DNA of 64,000 nt from Clostridium sp. CX1 (lineage in GTDB: Bacteria > Bacillota > Clostridia > Clostridiales > Clostridiaceae): positions 216,779 to 280,778 of the forward strand of contig NZ_JAODOO010000005.1 in NCBI RefSeq assembly GCF_025398335.1, given 5' to 3'. The notes beneath the pieces are model-generated. The model saw only the letters and a program-made list of their open reading frames with translations. It was not told the DNA's origin and searched no databases. Made by a program: the position numbers and the translations under genes. This document shows positions 41,869 through 50,877 of this stretch, piece by piece (position 1 is the stretch's first letter; each line of letters starts with the position of its first letter).

Positions 41869-41919
41869 TTTACTTATTAACCTCTAATATTGTACATTAA
41901 CTTTTAATCTATGTCAATA

Positions 41920-42609
41920 TTAATCTAATGCTTTTACTGGATTTATTTTTATTCCAGGTCCCATAGTAGCTGAAACTACTACAGATTTTAAGTATTGACC
42001 TTTAGCAGCTGCTGGTTTTGCCTTTATAACAGCTTCCATCAATACACGGAAGTTTTCAAGTAATTTTTGCTCTCCAAATGATCTTTTACCAATTGGAACG
42101 TGAACTATAGCAGTTTTATCAACTCTATATTCAACCTTACCAGCTTTAATGTCTGCTACAGCTTTTGCTACATCAAAAGTAACTGTACCTGACTTTGGAT
42201 TCGGCATTAAACCCTTAGGTCCTAATACTCTACCTAGTCTACCAACAACACCCATCATATCTGGAGTTGCAACAACTACGTCAAAATCAAACCAGTTTTC
42301 TTTTTGTATTTTATCAACTAACTCTTCTGCTCCTACAAACTCAGCGCCTGCAGCTTCAGCTTCCTTAGCCTTATCACCTTTTGCAAAAACTAAAACTCTA
42401 ACTTTTTTACCAGTTCCGTGAGGAAGTACTACAGCTCCTCTAACCTGTTGATCTGCATGTCTTGGATCAACTCCAAGTCTTAATGCTAGCTCAATAGTTT
42501 CATCAAATTTAGCTTTTGATGTTTTTACAGCAAGCTCTATAGCTTCTGATGATGTATATAGAACACTTCTATCAACAAGCTTAACGCTTTCATTGTAATT
42601 CTTTCCCAT
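41920..42609 (-). CDS. rplA: 50S ribosomal protein L1
   Basis: The 229-residue L1 forms the mobile stalk that moves E-site t[38 protein letters not shown] and [15 protein letters not shown] are diagnostic. L1 represses the rplK-rplA mRNA in E. coli; the hairpin in front of rplK is a possible target. It lies 54 nt after rplK. Confidence 0.98.
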   Translation of the reverse strand: MGKNYNESVKLVDRSVLYTSSEAIELAVKTSKAKFDETIELALRLGVDPRHADQQVRGAVVLPHGTGKKVRVLVFAKGDKAKEAEAAGAEFVGAEELVDKIQKENWFDFDVVVATPDMMGVVGRLGRVLGPKGLMPNPKSGTVTFDVAKAVADIKAGKVEYRVDKTAIVHVPIGKRSFGEQKLLENFRVLMEAVIKAKPAAAKGQYLKSVVVSATMGPGIKINPVKALD

Positions 42610-42663
42610 TTTGTATCCTCCTTCGTGGTTTTAACGGTTATTACCTCCCACTATTTTGGTTAA

Positions 42664-43089
42664 CTATTCTTCTACAACTATTCCCATGCTTCTTGCTGTT
42701 CCTGCTACCATGCTCATAGCAGCTTCAATAGTTCCTGCATTTAAGTCTGGCATCTTTGTTTCAGCTATTTGTCTAACTTGTTCTTTAGTTACTTTAGCAA
42801 CTTTAGTTCTGTTTGGTACGCCAGATCCACTTTCAATTCCTGCTGCTTTCTTTAATAATACTGCTGCAGGTGGAGTTTTTAGTATAAAACTAAAAGATCT
42901 GTCCTGATATACAGTGATTACTACAGGAATTATTAGTCCTGCTTGGTTAGCAGTCTTAGCGTTAAATTCTTTACAGAATCCCATAATGTTTACCCCATGC
43001 TGTCCAAGTGCTGGTCCAACAGGTGGTGCTGGAGTTGCTTTTCCTGCAGGAAGTTGAAGTTTAATCATTCCTACTACTTTTTTAGCCAT
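42664..43089 (-). CDS. rplK: 50S ribosomal protein L11
   Basis: The 141-residue L11 has the proline-rich N-terminal lid ([21 protein letters not shown]) where thiostrepton and RelA act, and the C-terminal rRNA-binding domain ([24 protein letters not shown]; [11 protein letters not shown]). It is needed for stringent-response sensing. It follows nusG after two small hairpins. Confidence 0.98.
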   Translation of the reverse strand: MAKKVVGMIKLQLPAGKATPAPPVGPALGQHGVNIMGFCKEFNAKTANQAGLIIPVVITVYQDRSFSFILKTPPAAVLLKKAAGIESGSGVPNRTKVAKVTKEQVRQIAETKMPDLNAGTIEAAMSMVAGTARSMGIVVEE

Positions 43090-43109
43090 GAATTTACACC
43101 TCCTAAAAT

Positions 43110-43137
43110 GTGGTTATACGGACTTTTGTCCTCCCAC
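43110..43137 (-). promoter_or_regulatory. rplK leader hairpin (candidate L1 site)
   Basis: On the transcript, GTGG pairs with CCAC and GGAC with GTCC around an AAAA loop. The two stems are separated by an asymmetric internal loop of 2 nt (GA) against 6 nt (GTATAA). Two stems joined by an unequal internal loop is the general shape of L1 binding sites on rRNA and on L11-L1 mRNAs. It sits about 10 nt before the rplK ribosome site. The assignment is inferred. Confidence 0.45.
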
Positions 43138-43160
43138 TTGTTAAGACTTACGTCTTACAA
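43138..43160 (-). other. Hairpin after nusG
   Basis: TAAGAC and GTCTTA (extended by TTG/CAA) form a stem with a 4-nt loop immediately after the nusG stop. No T run follows on the transcribed strand. It is probably a boundary hairpin inside the nusG-rplK message. Confidence 0.4.
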
Positions 43161-43161
43161 A

Positions 43162-43683
43162 CTAATCTAATTTTTCTATTTGATTAAAATCAAGTTCAAC
43201 AGGGGTTTCCCTGCCAAACATGTTAACTAATGCTTTGATTTTTCTCTTTTCAGTATTGATTTCTTGAATAATAGCCGGGAAGTTTTCTAATGGGCCAGAT
43301 TTAACTTTAATGTTTTCTCCGACTTCAATATCTACATTAACAGGTTTTTCAGATATACCCATTGCCTTAACTTCTTCATCAGTTAACGGTACTGGTTTTG
43401 ATCCTGGACCTACAAATCCTGTTACTCCCCTAGTATTTCTAACTATATACCAAGAATCATCTGTCATTATCATATGCACTAAGACATATCCCGGAAAAAT
43501 CTTTCTTTGTGTTATTTTCTTCTTACCATCTTTAATTTCAACTTGTTCTTCTATAGGAACTTGAACATCATCTATCCAATGATATAAATTTCTATTTTCG
43601 ATGGTTTTTTCAAGGTTTGCTTTAACCTTATTCTCATAACCAGAATATGTGTGTACTACATACCATCTAGCTTTATCTGCCAT
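43162..43683 (-). CDS. nusG: Transcription elongation/antitermination factor NusG
   Basis: The 173-residue factor has an N-terminal NGN domain that clamps RNA polymerase (KARWYVVHTYSGYENKVKANL; IFPGYVLVHM) and a C-terminal KOW domain (NIKVKSGPLENFPAIIQEI) that binds Rho or S10. An in-frame stop two codons upstream fixes the ATG at 43683. No ribosome site lies directly before it. The only AGGAGGT (43717-43723) is 33 nt away across a weak hairpin, which is unusual for this window. Confidence 0.98.
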   Translation of the reverse strand: MADKARWYVVHTYSGYENKVKANLEKTIENRNLYHWIDDVQVPIEEQVEIKDGKKKITQRKIFPGYVLVHMIMTDDSWYIVRNTRGVTGFVGPGSKPVPLTDEEVKAMGISEKPVNVDIEVGENIKVKSGPLENFPAIIQEINTEKRKIKALVNMFGRETPVELDFNQIEKLD

Positions 43684-43723
43684 AATTCAAGGGACGGGAA
43701 TCTTCTCTCGACCCCTACCTCCT
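43684..43723 (-). promoter_or_regulatory. Distant Shine-Dalgarno and hairpin before nusG
   Basis: AGGAGGT (43717-43723) is followed on the transcript by AGGGG...CGAGA, a short loop, then TCCCG...CCCT, which can fold into a short imperfect hairpin ending about 7 nt before the nusG ATG. The fold would bring the ribosome site near the start codon; unfolding it, or factor binding, could alter nusG translation. The spacing is certain; the fold is a hand prediction. Confidence 0.5.
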
Positions 43724-43730
43724 TTTTATG

Positions 43731-43961
43731 TTATTTAAAGATTACTCCAATAAGATTCTTAAATCCAAAATCAAGTAATCCAACTATTATTACATATATA
43801 ACACAAAATGTCATAACTGTTGCTGTTGCTTTTTTTACATTTTCTTTAGAGGCCCAAGTTATTCTCTTAGTTTCTGCTTTTAACTCTTTAAAAAAACTAA
43901 TAACTCCGTTTCCGGATGCTGCTGATTTGTTTACTTTTTTTACATTGTCCTGTGCAGCCAT
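43731..43961 (-). CDS. secE: Preprotein translocase subunit SecE
   Basis: The 76-residue protein has a basic cytoplasmic N-terminus, the conserved amphipathic segment FFKELKAETKRITWASKENVKK and one C-terminal membrane span (about 46-70). It is the single-span clostridial SecE that clamps SecY. It lies between rpmG and nusG in standard order. Confidence 0.97.
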   Translation of the reverse strand: MAAQDNVKKVNKSAASGNGVISFFKELKAETKRITWASKENVKKATATVMTFCVIYVIIVGLLDFGFKNLIGVIFK

Positions 43962-44005
43962 TTTTTCACATCCTCATTATTTTAATTCAACGCCTCTATG
44001 TAATG

Positions 44006-44155
44006 TTATTTTGTTTCTTTGTGAGCTGTATGTTTATGGCAAAATGGGCAGTACTTTCTCATTTCTAATCTGTCAGGATCATTCTTTTTGTTCTTCATTG
44101 TGTTGTAATTTCTTTGTTTACAATCTGTACATGCTAATGTTATTTTTATTCTCAT
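44006..44155 (-). CDS. rpmG: 50S ribosomal protein L33 (zinc form)
   Basis: This 49-residue gene reads [18 protein letters not shown], continues through [16 protein letters not shown] and ends TAHKETK. Two CxxC pairs (CTDC and CPFC) hold zinc. AGGAGGTGG precedes the ATG. It is the usual tuf-rpmG-secE-nusG neighbour. Confidence 0.97.
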   Translation of the reverse strand: MRIKITLACTDCKQRNYNTMKNKKNDPDRLEMRKYCPFCHKHTAHKETK

Positions 44156-44320
44156 TGCTTCCACCTCCTGAAACATGCTTATCTATAATGTCAAAACATT
44201 GTTTGTTGCTATTTATAAATGTGCATTACTTAGATAATTTATCACAACTTAGTTATTATGTCAATTGAAATTAAAAGTATATATTAGCACTAATTTACAT
44301 TAACCTTCTATACTTTTAAA

Positions 44321-44346
44321 AGGACTAGGTATAGAAACCCAGTCCT
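44321..44346 (-). terminator. Terminator of tuf copy 2
   Basis: AGGACTGGGT and ACCTAGTCCT on the minus strand pair over 10 bp (one G-U) around a 6-nt loop, followed by TTTTAAAAG. It lies 11 nt after the tuf stop. rpmG-secE-nusG must then be expressed by read-through or from an unrecognised promoter in the 165-nt gap that follows. Confidence 0.7.
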
Positions 44347-44357
44347 ACAACTTATAA

Positions 44358-45551
44358 TTACTCTTCTATTTTAGAAACAACTCCTGAACCTACAGTTCTT
44401 CCGCCTTCTCTTATAGCAAATCTTAATCCTTCATCCATTGCTACTGGAGTGATTAATTCAACTTTCATGTCTATGTGGTCTCCAGGCATAACCATTTCCA
44501 TTCCTTCTGGTAATTTGATTGATCCTGTAACGTCTGTTGTTCTGAAGTAGAACTGTGGTCTATATCCATCGAAGAATGGAGTGTGTCTTCCACCTTCTTC
44601 TTTTTTTAGTACGTATACTTGACCTACGAACTTCTTATGTGGATGTACTGAACCTGGTTTTGCTAATACTTGACCTCTTTCGATATCATCTCTTTGAACA
44701 CCTCTTAATAATGCTCCGATGTTATCTCCTGCCATCGCTTGATCAAGAAGCTTTCTGAACATTTCTACTCCTGTACATACAGTTTTGCCCTTTTCTTCTT
44801 TTATTCCTACGATTTCTACTTCGTCTCCAACTTTTAATATTCCACTTTCAACTCTTCCAGTTGCAACTGTTCCTCTTCCTGTTATTGTGAATACATCTTC
44901 TACAGGCATTAAGAATGCTTTGTCAGTTGCTCTTTCTGGAGTTGGAATGTAGCTGTCTACTGCAGCCATTAAGTCCATTATTGGTTTTATTGCTTCTTCA
45001 TCTGTTGGGTTTTCTAATGCTTTTAATGCTGATCCAGCTACGATTGGAGTATCATCTCCTGGGAAGTTGTACTCGCTTAATAATTCTCTAACTTCCATTT
45101 CTACTAATTCTAATAATTCTGCATCGTCTACCATGTCAGCTTTATTTAAGAATACTACTATGTAGTCAACACCAACTCTTGATGCTAGTAGTATGTGCTC
45201 TCTTGTTTGTGGCATTGGACCATCTGCTGCACTTACAACTAAGATAGCTCCATCCATCTGTGCTGCTCCTGTTATCATGTTCTTAACATAGTCAGCGTGT
45301 CCTGGACAATCAACGTGTGCATAGTGTCTGTTTTCTGTTTCATATTCAACGTGTGCTGTGTTGATTGTGATTCCTCTTTCTCTTTCTTCTGGTGCTTTAT
45401 CTATTGCTGCATAATCAAATGCTTCTGCAAATCCCTTTTTTGATAATACTGTTGTTATTGCTGCTGTTAATGTTGTTTTACCGTGGTCTACGTGTCCTAT
45501 TGTTCCTATGTTTACGTGTGGTTTGTTTCTTTCAAATTTTGCTTTTGACAT
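44358..45551 (-). CDS. tuf: Elongation factor Tu, copy 2
   Basis: The 397-residue protein is identical to copy 1, with the same [13 protein letters not shown] and NKAD motifs. Nucleotide identity appears complete from 13 nt before... the stop side (about 44347) through the first bases beyond the start (to about 45557), and then breaks off. That pattern suggests gene conversion. This copy follows two tRNA genes, as tufB does in many bacteria, and has GGAGGAAC before its ATG. Confidence 0.98.
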   Translation of the reverse strand: MSKAKFERNKPHVNIGTIGHVDHGKTTLTAAITTVLSKKGFAEAFDYAAIDKAPEERERGITINTAHVEYETENRHYAHVDCPGHADYVKNMITGAAQMDGAILVVSAADGPMPQTREHILLASRVGVDYIVVFLNKADMVDDAELLELVEMEVRELLSEYNFPGDDTPIVAGSALKALENPTDEEAIKPIMDLMAAVDSYIPTPERATDKAFLMPVEDVFTITGRGTVATGRVESGILKVGDEVEIVGIKEEKGKTVCTGVEMFRKLLDQAMAGDNIGALLRGVQRDDIERGQVLAKPGSVHPHKKFVGQVYVLKKEEGGRHTPFFDGYRPQFYFRTTDVTGSIKLPEGMEMVMPGDHIDMKVELITPVAMDEGLRFAIREGGRTVGSGVVSKIEE

Positions 45552-45628
45552 TTTATTGTTCCTCCTTGTTTCATAAACATTTTATTTAGGTAAACTCACC
45601 CTGGTGTGTTGTGAACTTTAAATATTAT

Positions 45629-45704
45629 TGGAGCCCATGACCGGGATTGAACCGGTGACCTCCACCTTACCAAGGTGACGCTCTGCCGACTGAGCTACAT
45701 GGGC
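45629..45704 (-). tRNA. tRNA-Thr (anticodon GGT)
   Basis: A complete cloverleaf with encoded CCA: acceptor GCCCATG/CATGGGC, D arm GCTC..GAGC, anticodon stem TCACC/GGTGG with loop TTGGTAA giving GGT, and T arm ACCGG TTCAATC CCGGT. It lies 11 nt after tRNA-Gly and 77 nt before tuf copy 2. Confidence 0.96.
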
Positions 45705-45715
45705 AATTTTATCAC

Positions 45716-45790
45716 TGGAGCGAGAAACGGGGATTGAACCCGCGACAGCCAGCTTGGGAAGCTGGTGTTCTACCGCTGAACTACTCTCGC
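45716..45790 (-). tRNA. tRNA-Gly (anticodon CCC)
   Basis: A complete cloverleaf with encoded CCA: acceptor GCGAGAG/TTCTCGC (one G-U), D arm GTTC..GAAC, anticodon stem CCAGC/GCTGG with loop TTCCCAA giving CCC, and T arm GCGGG TTCAATC CCCGT. It reads GGG, a rare codon in this AT-rich DNA. Confidence 0.95.
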
Positions 45791-45834
45791 TCACTTATTT
45801 CAAAATCATCGTAAAAGTTATATACCGATTATCA

Positions 45835-45863
45835 ATTTTAATACAATTAAGTGATTTTGTCAA
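45835..45863 (-). promoter_or_regulatory. Promoter of the tRNA-Gly/tRNA-Thr/tuf operon
   Basis: -35 TTGACA (45858-45863), 17-nt spacer and -10 TAAAAT (45835-45840), with the start near 45828, about 38 nt before the tRNA-Gly 5' end. Confidence 0.75.
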
Positions 45864-45872
45864 TATGTATTT

Positions 45873-46511
45873 CTATTTATCGTTTAAACATTTTTCTAAC
45901 TTTCTTTTAACTCTCTGCAGTGCATTATCTATTGATTTAGCGTGCCTATCTAAGTCACATGCAATCTCCTGGTAGGATTTACCATCAAGATATGACATTA
46001 ATACTTCCATCTCTAGGCTTGATAATACTTCACCAATTTCATTTTGTATGTGATTTAACTCTTCCCTACTTATAATAAGCTCCTCAGGGTCTGCAACTCT
46101 GGCCTCAGATAACACATCTAACAAAGTTCTATCTGACTCTTCGTCATATATAGGTTTGTTTAGGGAAACATACGTATTTAACGGTATATGCTTTTGCCGA
46201 GTAGCAGTTTTTATGGCAGTTATTATCTGTCTTGTAACACACAATTCTGCAAAAGCCTTAAAAGAAGATAACTTATCGGATTTAAAATCTCTAATGGCCT
46301 TATATAAACCTATCATTCCCTCTTGGTATATATCTTCTTTATCTGCACCAATTAAAAAATACGACTTAGCTTTAGATTTAACAAAGTTTTCATATTTGTT
46401 AATAAGGTACTCTTGAGCTCTAATATCCCCTTTTTTTGCTTCTATAACAATTTCCTCATCTAACTTACCTTCAAAGGAGGAATTTTTAGCAATATAACCC
46501 CTTTTCTCCAA
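45873..46511 (-). CDS. sigH: RNA polymerase sporulation sigma factor SigH (Spo0H)
   Basis: The protein is 212 residues from TTG 46511, five bases after GGAGGGG; the open frame begins ten codons earlier at a GTG with no ribosome site. Region 2 (EYLINKYENFVKSKAKSYF, EDIYQEGMIGLYKAIRDF) and region 4 (LSSLEMEVLMSYLDGKSYQEI, the HTH) are clear. It is the sigma factor for early sporulation and transition-phase genes. It follows the Rae1-like gene in the conserved cysS-mrnC-rlmB-yacP-sigH order. Confidence 0.95.
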   Translation of the reverse strand: MEKRGYIAKNSSFEGKLDEEIVIEAKKGDIRAQEYLINKYENFVKSKAKSYFLIGADKEDIYQEGMIGLYKAIRDFKSDKLSSFKAFAELCVTRQIITAIKTATRQKHIPLNTYVSLNKPIYDEESDRTLLDVLSEARVADPEELIISREELNHIQNEIGEVLSSLEMEVLMSYLDGKSYQEIACDLDRHAKSIDNALQRVKRKLEKCLNDK

Positions 46512-46548
46512 GGTATCCCCTCCACAACAAATATAGGCCACACAATTG

Positions 46549-46578
46549 ATTATACATTAAACCTAAATTTACAGTCAA
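46549..46578 (-). promoter_or_regulatory. sigH promoter
   Basis: -35 TTGACT (46573-46578), 18-nt spacer and a perfect -10 TATAAT (46549-46554). Transcription would start near 46542, giving a leader of about 30 nt to the TTG start and supporting that start over the upstream GTG. Confidence 0.7.
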
Positions 46579-46584
46579 TAGATT

Positions 46585-47097
46585 TCACTTGCTTCTTCGA
46601 ATTTTTTCAAGTTCTTCCAATATATTCTCAGAAACCCTGTCTTGTAATGTATGTCTCTTTTCAGAATACTTTTTTCTTATTCTGCTTTTTATTTTTAATT
46701 CTACAGATTTTATTTCATGATAAAACTCTATAGATGACATCCTGACAGCCCCTCTTTGAAAGACAATCTGCTGTTCTAATGAGTCTGAAGTCACGACACA
46801 TACCTCTGATTTTCGACCTATTCTGTTAACTTCTCTCTCAATGAAATTATCTGCAGTTTCTCCTTCTCTTGTAAATATAACTATAATATAATCACTAATC
46901 TTTTCTCTTTTCTCTATACTGCCGCTTACCATATGAGCGTCAAAAACTATAAAGATCTTATGGCCTTTATATGCTGCATAGTTACTTAAAGTCTCTATCA
47001 ATTCCTGTCTAGCCGATTCGAAGCTGTATCCCTTCACATCTTTCAATCCTGGCCAGCTATTTATTACATTATATCCATCTACAAAAATATTTTTCAC
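46585..47097 (-). CDS. NYN-domain ribosome-associated endonuclease (Rae1/YacP-like)
   Basis: The 170-residue PIN-like NYN protein has acidic catalytic residues in FVDGYNVINSW (Asp), IVFDAHMV (Asp), GETADNFIERE (Asp/Glu) and VVTSDSLEQ (Asp). The basic C-terminal helix fits ribosome binding. In Bacillus the homologue cuts mRNA in the ribosomal A site. The start is GTG, overlapping the rlmB stop (GTGA), so translation is coupled. Confidence 0.9.
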   Translation of the reverse strand: MKNIFVDGYNVINSWPGLKDVKGYSFESARQELIETLSNYAAYKGHKIFIVFDAHMVSGSIEKREKISDYIIVIFTREGETADNFIEREVNRIGRKSEVCVVTSDSLEQQIVFQRGAVRMSSIEFYHEIKSVELKIKSRIRKKYSEKRHTLQDRVSENILEELEKIRRSK

Positions 47098-47930
47098 TTT
47101 TTATCACATTTTATTTTTTGTTTTAAAATTTCATACATTAATATACCTCCCGCCACAGAAGCATTTAAAGATGATATTTTCCCTACCATAGGTATTTTTA
47201 TAAGAGCGTCACATTTTTCCTTTGTAAGCTTTAGAATACCCTTTCCTTCACTTCCTATAATGAGAGCTACAGGTCCAGAAAGATTAGCTTCAAAACAGAA
47301 GTCTTCTCCAGCCATGTCTGCTCCATACACCCATATTCCTTTTTCCTTAAGCTTATCTATAGTAGAATTTAAGTTGGTAACCTTTGCTATTTTCATATAT
47401 TCAATAGCTCCAGCTGAAGTCTTATATACAGTAGGAGTAACGCCAACATTTCTTCTTTTAGGTATAATGATACCATGTGCTCCACAGGTTTCTGCAGTTC
47501 TAATTATTGAACCAAAGTTATGTGGATCTTCTATCTCATCAAGAATAACTATAAAAGGATTTTCCCCTTTGTCTTCCGCATATTTTAATATATCTTCTAC
47601 CTCAAAATACTTGTAAGGTGTAACTTGAGCTACTACTCCTTGGTGAGCTCCAGTTTCAGACATCTGGTCTAATTTTCTTCTATCAACATATTTAACTACA
47701 ACATTCTTTTCTTTTGCAAGTCCTAATATTACATTTACTGATCCAGAGATATCACCGTTAGCAATTAATATCTGCTCAATAGTTCTATCAGAACGCAAAG
47801 CCTCAATAACTGCATTTCTACCTTCAATTATATCTTCTCTAGCTTCTACAGTTATGGCTTTGTTGAAGTTATTATCTTTTCCCTTTGATTTTATAGTTTT
47901 TTCTTTTGAACCTCTTCTAGTTTCTTTCAC
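47094..47930 (-). CDS. rlmB: 23S rRNA (guanosine-2'-O)-methyltransferase RlmB, TrmH family
   Basis: The 278-residue protein starts at GTG behind AGAGGT. After a basic 30-residue extension, the L7Ae-like substrate-binding domain (EGRNAVIEALRSDR) is followed by the SPOUT knot: LDEIEDPHNFGSIIRTAETCGAHG (shortened motif NFGSIIRTAE), IIGSEGKG and SLNASVAGGI, which bind S-adenosylmethionine. It modifies G2251-type residues in the P loop. TlmB/TrmH paralogues are possible, but the gene order supports RlmB. Confidence 0.92.
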   Translation of the reverse strand: MKETRRGSKEKTIKSKGKDNNFNKAITVEAREDIIEGRNAVIEALRSDRTIEQILIANGDISGSVNVILGLAKEKNVVVKYVDRRKLDQMSETGAHQGVVAQVTPYKYFEVEDILKYAEDKGENPFIVILDEIEDPHNFGSIIRTAETCGAHGIIIPKRRNVGVTPTVYKTSAGAIEYMKIAKVTNLNSTIDKLKEKGIWVYGADMAGEDFCFEANLSGPVALIIGSEGKGILKLTKEKCDALIKIPMVGKISSLNASVAGGILMYEILKQKIKCDKK

Positions 47931-48009
47931 ACTATTACCTCTTTCACTTTATAGATTTAGTACGTAGACAAAATTAAAGTCTCCTAATAACTTCTTCTAA
48001 CCACATCTA

Positions 48010-48744
48010 TTAAACATATCTTTTTCTTACTTCTTCCGCTTTTCCACAAGTCATTTTTCCTTCTGGACACATCCCAGTGACACAGGAAGGGCCACACTTA
48101 CTAAATAGAACAGGTGCAACTTTCTTAACTTGAATTAGCATTTCATTAGCTAACTCTCTAATTTCCCACTGAGCTCTGTTACAACATCTGTGCCTAAAGA
48201 AATTCATTAAACTTCTAGCATTCATTGTGAAAATAATTTTAGTTTCACATGCGTTTGGAAAAACATATCTGGCATCTTCAATTGCCATTTTTTCTGCCGC
48301 CAAAGGCTCTATGCCATTTTTCAGGTATTTATCCTTTAATTTATCCGTTAACTGACTATAAGCCTGCTGACTATTTTGCATCGCACTAATAAAAATCTCT
48401 TTTGTCTCGCCATCTTTTTCAATTTCAGGAGGAATGATATACTCGAACTGCTCAAGCTTCACATATCTTTGACTCTGTTGTGAATATGAAGCTATTCTAT
48501 GCCTTACTAGCTGATGAGTTAAACTTCTTGATACACCCTCAACAGCAAATGTAAATGATACATGCTCTACTGGAGATTCATGCCCATATGACATAAGCAT
48601 ATTAAGAAATTTTTCAGCTCGTTCGTCTTGTAAATTCTCCTGTATCTGATCTATTCCTGAAGCACTGTAACACAGCTTTGCCGCTGATGCTATAACTTTC
48701 TCAGGATTAGGCGTATATTCCATTAGCTTCACTTTAAGTTTCAT
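48010..48744 (-). CDS. thyX: Flavin-dependent thymidylate synthase ThyX
   Basis: The 244-residue enzyme makes dTMP from dUMP using FAD and folate. The ThyX motif [13 protein letters not shown] is at 81-93, and [13 protein letters not shown] is also conserved. A Cys-rich C-terminus ([19 protein letters not shown], about 216-235) is an extension seen in some clostridia. The start abuts the mrnC stop. Its presence suggests, but does not prove, that ThyA is absent. Confidence 0.96.
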   Translation of the reverse strand: MKLKVKLMEYTPNPEKVIASAAKLCYSASGIDQIQENLQDERAEKFLNMLMSYGHESPVEHVSFTFAVEGVSRSLTHQLVRHRIASYSQQSQRYVKLEQFEYIIPPEIEKDGETKEIFISAMQNSQQAYSQLTDKLKDKYLKNGIEPLAAEKMAIEDARYVFPNACETKIIFTMNARSLMNFFRHRCCNRAQWEIRELANEMLIQVKKVAPVLFSKCGPSCVTGMCPEGKMTCGKAEEVRKRYV

Positions 48745-49170
48745 CTATATTCCCCCATTTGCATGTAAATCTACAATAGTGTTAAGCAGATATTCTAGTC
48801 TTTCAGATTGTTCTGTTATGTACAGAAATCCTATCAAGGATTCAAAACCAGTAGCAAATCTATATTCTTGAATATCTGCATTTTTAGGAGTTGTAGCTGA
48901 TTTGGAATTTCTTCCTCTCTTGAAGAAATATATTTCTTCCTCATTCAGTTTATCCTCTAGCTTCTTTATAAACTCACTCTGTGCATGTGCTTTAACAAAT
49001 TCTATAGCCTTTTTATGAAGTTTATGTACGGACATATCTCTATTCTTTTCTACTAAATATGCTCTTACAAAAACTTCATAAACAGAATCGCCTACATAGG
49101 CCAGCACTAAAGGATTTATTTGTCTAGCATCCTCTATAGTAAATTTACCTTTTATTAAGTTAAAATTCAT
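48745..49170 (-). CDS. mrnC: Mini-ribonuclease 3
   Basis: The 141-residue RNase III-like catalytic domain lacks a dsRNA-binding domain. The signature LAYVGDSVYEVFVR contains the catalytic Asp, RGRNSKSATTPKNADIQEYR follows, and the second acidic motif is ATGFESLIGFLY. It matures 23S rRNA in Firmicutes. It follows cysS by 30 nt, as in Bacillus. Confidence 0.95.
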   Translation of the reverse strand: MNFNLIKGKFTIEDARQINPLVLAYVGDSVYEVFVRAYLVEKNRDMSVHKLHKKAIEFVKAHAQSEFIKKLEDKLNEEEIYFFKRGRNSKSATTPKNADIQEYRFATGFESLIGFLYITEQSERLEYLLNTIVDLHANGGI

Positions 49171-49200
49171 TTGAATTCTCCATTCTAAATTTGTATCATG

Positions 49201-50598
49201 CTAAATTCTTTTCCATCTCACACCTTGTGGGGTGTCTTCGAGAATAATTCCTTGAGCCTTTAAATCATCTCTTATTTTATCTGAAAGTGCCCAGTCTTTA
49301 TTTTTTCTTGCTTGCTGTCTCTGCTCTATAAGTCTCTCTATTTCCTCTTCTAAATTACCTCTTTTTGAAACTTGTAATATTCCTAAAGGTTCACCAAGTT
49401 CTCTTATCAAGTCTAGTGAATACTCAACTAATTCCTTTGATGAACTTGTTCCAACATTTGTATTAATCTCTCTTGCTAAATCAAAGATAACAGATATAGC
49501 ATCTGCAGTATTAAAATCATCATCCATCTTTTCTATATATTTTTCTTTATATGAGTTAAGCTTCTTAATATACTCTTCCTCAGTAGAAGTCATATTATCT
49601 AAGGAAACTTCACCTAATAAATTTTCTAAATTTGCAATTGAATTATATAATCTATCTACTGCTGCTTTAGTAGAGTCTAATAACTCTAAGCTGAAGTTTA
49701 TCTGAGTCCTATAATGCCCTGATAACATAAACATTCTTACAACATCTGAATCATATTTCTCTAGTATTTCCCTTGCGGTAAAGAAGTTGTTAAGTGATTT
49801 TGACATCTTTTGATTATTTACATTTACGAATGCAGAATGCATCCAGTATCTTGCAAAAGTTTTTCCTGTTCTACCTTCACTTTGTGCTATTTCATTTTCA
49901 TGGTGTGGGAATGATAGGTCTGAGCCTCCTGCATGTATATCTATAGTTTCTCCTAACAAATCATGGGCCATACATGAGCACTCTATGTGCCAACCTGGTC
50001 TTCCCATTCCCCATGGACTTTCCCAAGCAGGCTCTCCTGGCTTTTGACTTTTCCATACTGCGAAATCCATTGGATCCTTTTTTCTTTCATCCACATCTAT
50101 TCTTGATCCTAATTGCAACTCCTCAAGATTTTGACCTGACAACTTTCCGTATCCTTCAAACTTTTTAGTATTAAAGTATACGTCTCCGTTTACCTCATAA
50201 GCGTAGCCTCTATTTATTAATTCTTTTATAAAATCAACTATTTGATCTATATAATGAGTTGCTCTTGGATTTACAGTAGCTCTCTCTATATTTAAAGCAT
50301 CTGCATCTTTATAGTACTCTTCTATAAATCTATCACCTAATTCCTTAACAGTAATACTTTCTTCATTAGCTCTCTTGATCATCTTATCATCAATGTCTGT
50401 AAAGTTCTGTATAAATCTAACTTTATATCCTCTATACTCGAAATATCTTCTTACAGTATCAAAAACTACAAAAGTTCTTGCATTACCTATATGAAAGAAA
50501 TTATAGACCGTAGGCCCACATACATACATCTTAACTTCTCCCTCTTTTAGAGGAACGAATTCTTCTTTTTTTCTTGTCATTGTATTAAATACTTTCAT
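49201..50598 (-). CDS. cysS: Cysteinyl-tRNA synthetase
   Basis: The 465-residue class I synthetase has zinc ligand Cys27 in [17 protein letters not shown], which also contains the HIGH motif. The KMSKS loop is near residue 265, and Cys/His zinc ligands are in WHIECSCMA and [13 protein letters not shown]. The C-terminal anticodon domain is complete. I see no T-box leader upstream. It may be driven from the 279-nt gap, where no strong promoter is evident. Confidence 0.97.
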   Translation of the reverse strand: MKVFNTMTRKKEEFVPLKEGEVKMYVCGPTVYNFFHIGNARTFVVFDTVRRYFEYRGYKVRFIQNFTDIDDKMIKRANEESITVKELGDRFIEEYYKDADALNIERATVNPRATHYIDQIVDFIKELINRGYAYEVNGDVYFNTKKFEGYGKLSGQNLEELQLGSRIDVDERKKDPMDFAVWKSQKPGEPAWESPWGMGRPGWHIECSCMAHDLLGETIDIHAGGSDLSFPHHENEIAQSEGRTGKTFARYWMHSAFVNVNNQKMSKSLNNFFTAREILEKYDSDVVRMFMLSGHYRTQINFSLELLDSTKAAVDRLYNSIANLENLLGEVSLDNMTSTEEEYIKKLNSYKEKYIEKMDDDFNTADAISVIFDLAREINTNVGTSSSKELVEYSLDLIRELGEPLGILQVSKRGNLEEEIERLIEQRQQARKNKDWALSDKIRDDLKAQGIILEDTPQGVRWKRI

Positions 50599-50877
50599 AC
50601 TAATCTATACCCCCTAATTAGGCTTATTTTTTCATTTATCTTTAATATTATCCTTAAAATAACAAAATAGTCTAAATACTTCATCAAAAGTAAAAATTTA
50701 ATTACCTAAACATTTTAACATATAATCAAAACTTATTTAACCCTTATTTTAGTATTTCCATTAGTATCTAAAAATATAGTATAAACAACCTTGTATAACC
50801 ATGTTGAGGTAATTAATAAACCTAAATATTTAACTAAGTCTCTTACCGCATAAGCAATAAGAGACTTAGTTACTAAT
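50599..50877. other. Gap between ispD and cysS
   Basis: The gap is AT-rich with no open frame or T-box. Its left end carries the ispD terminator-like hairpin (50831-50872). Possible cysS promoter elements such as TTGATG occur on the minus strand, but without a convincing -10 at the right distance. Confidence 0.4.
50831..50872 (-). terminator. Terminator-like hairpin after ispD
   Basis: TAACTAAGTCTCTTA and its complement form a perfect 15-bp stem with a 12-nt loop, 6 nt after the ispD stop. The transcribed strand continues AATATTTAGG, so there is no strong T run. Confidence 0.65.

Noticed and set aside
43651..44268. 205-codon plus-strand open frame across nusG-secE-rpmG
   Set aside because: It is antisense to three certain genes, rich in Phe, Ser and Leu as expected from reverse reading, and has no ribosome site or promoter.
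44555..44758. Plus-strand open frames inside both tuf genes
   Set aside because: They are antisense to a highly conserved gene, lack ribosome sites and occur identically in both copies only because the copies are identical.
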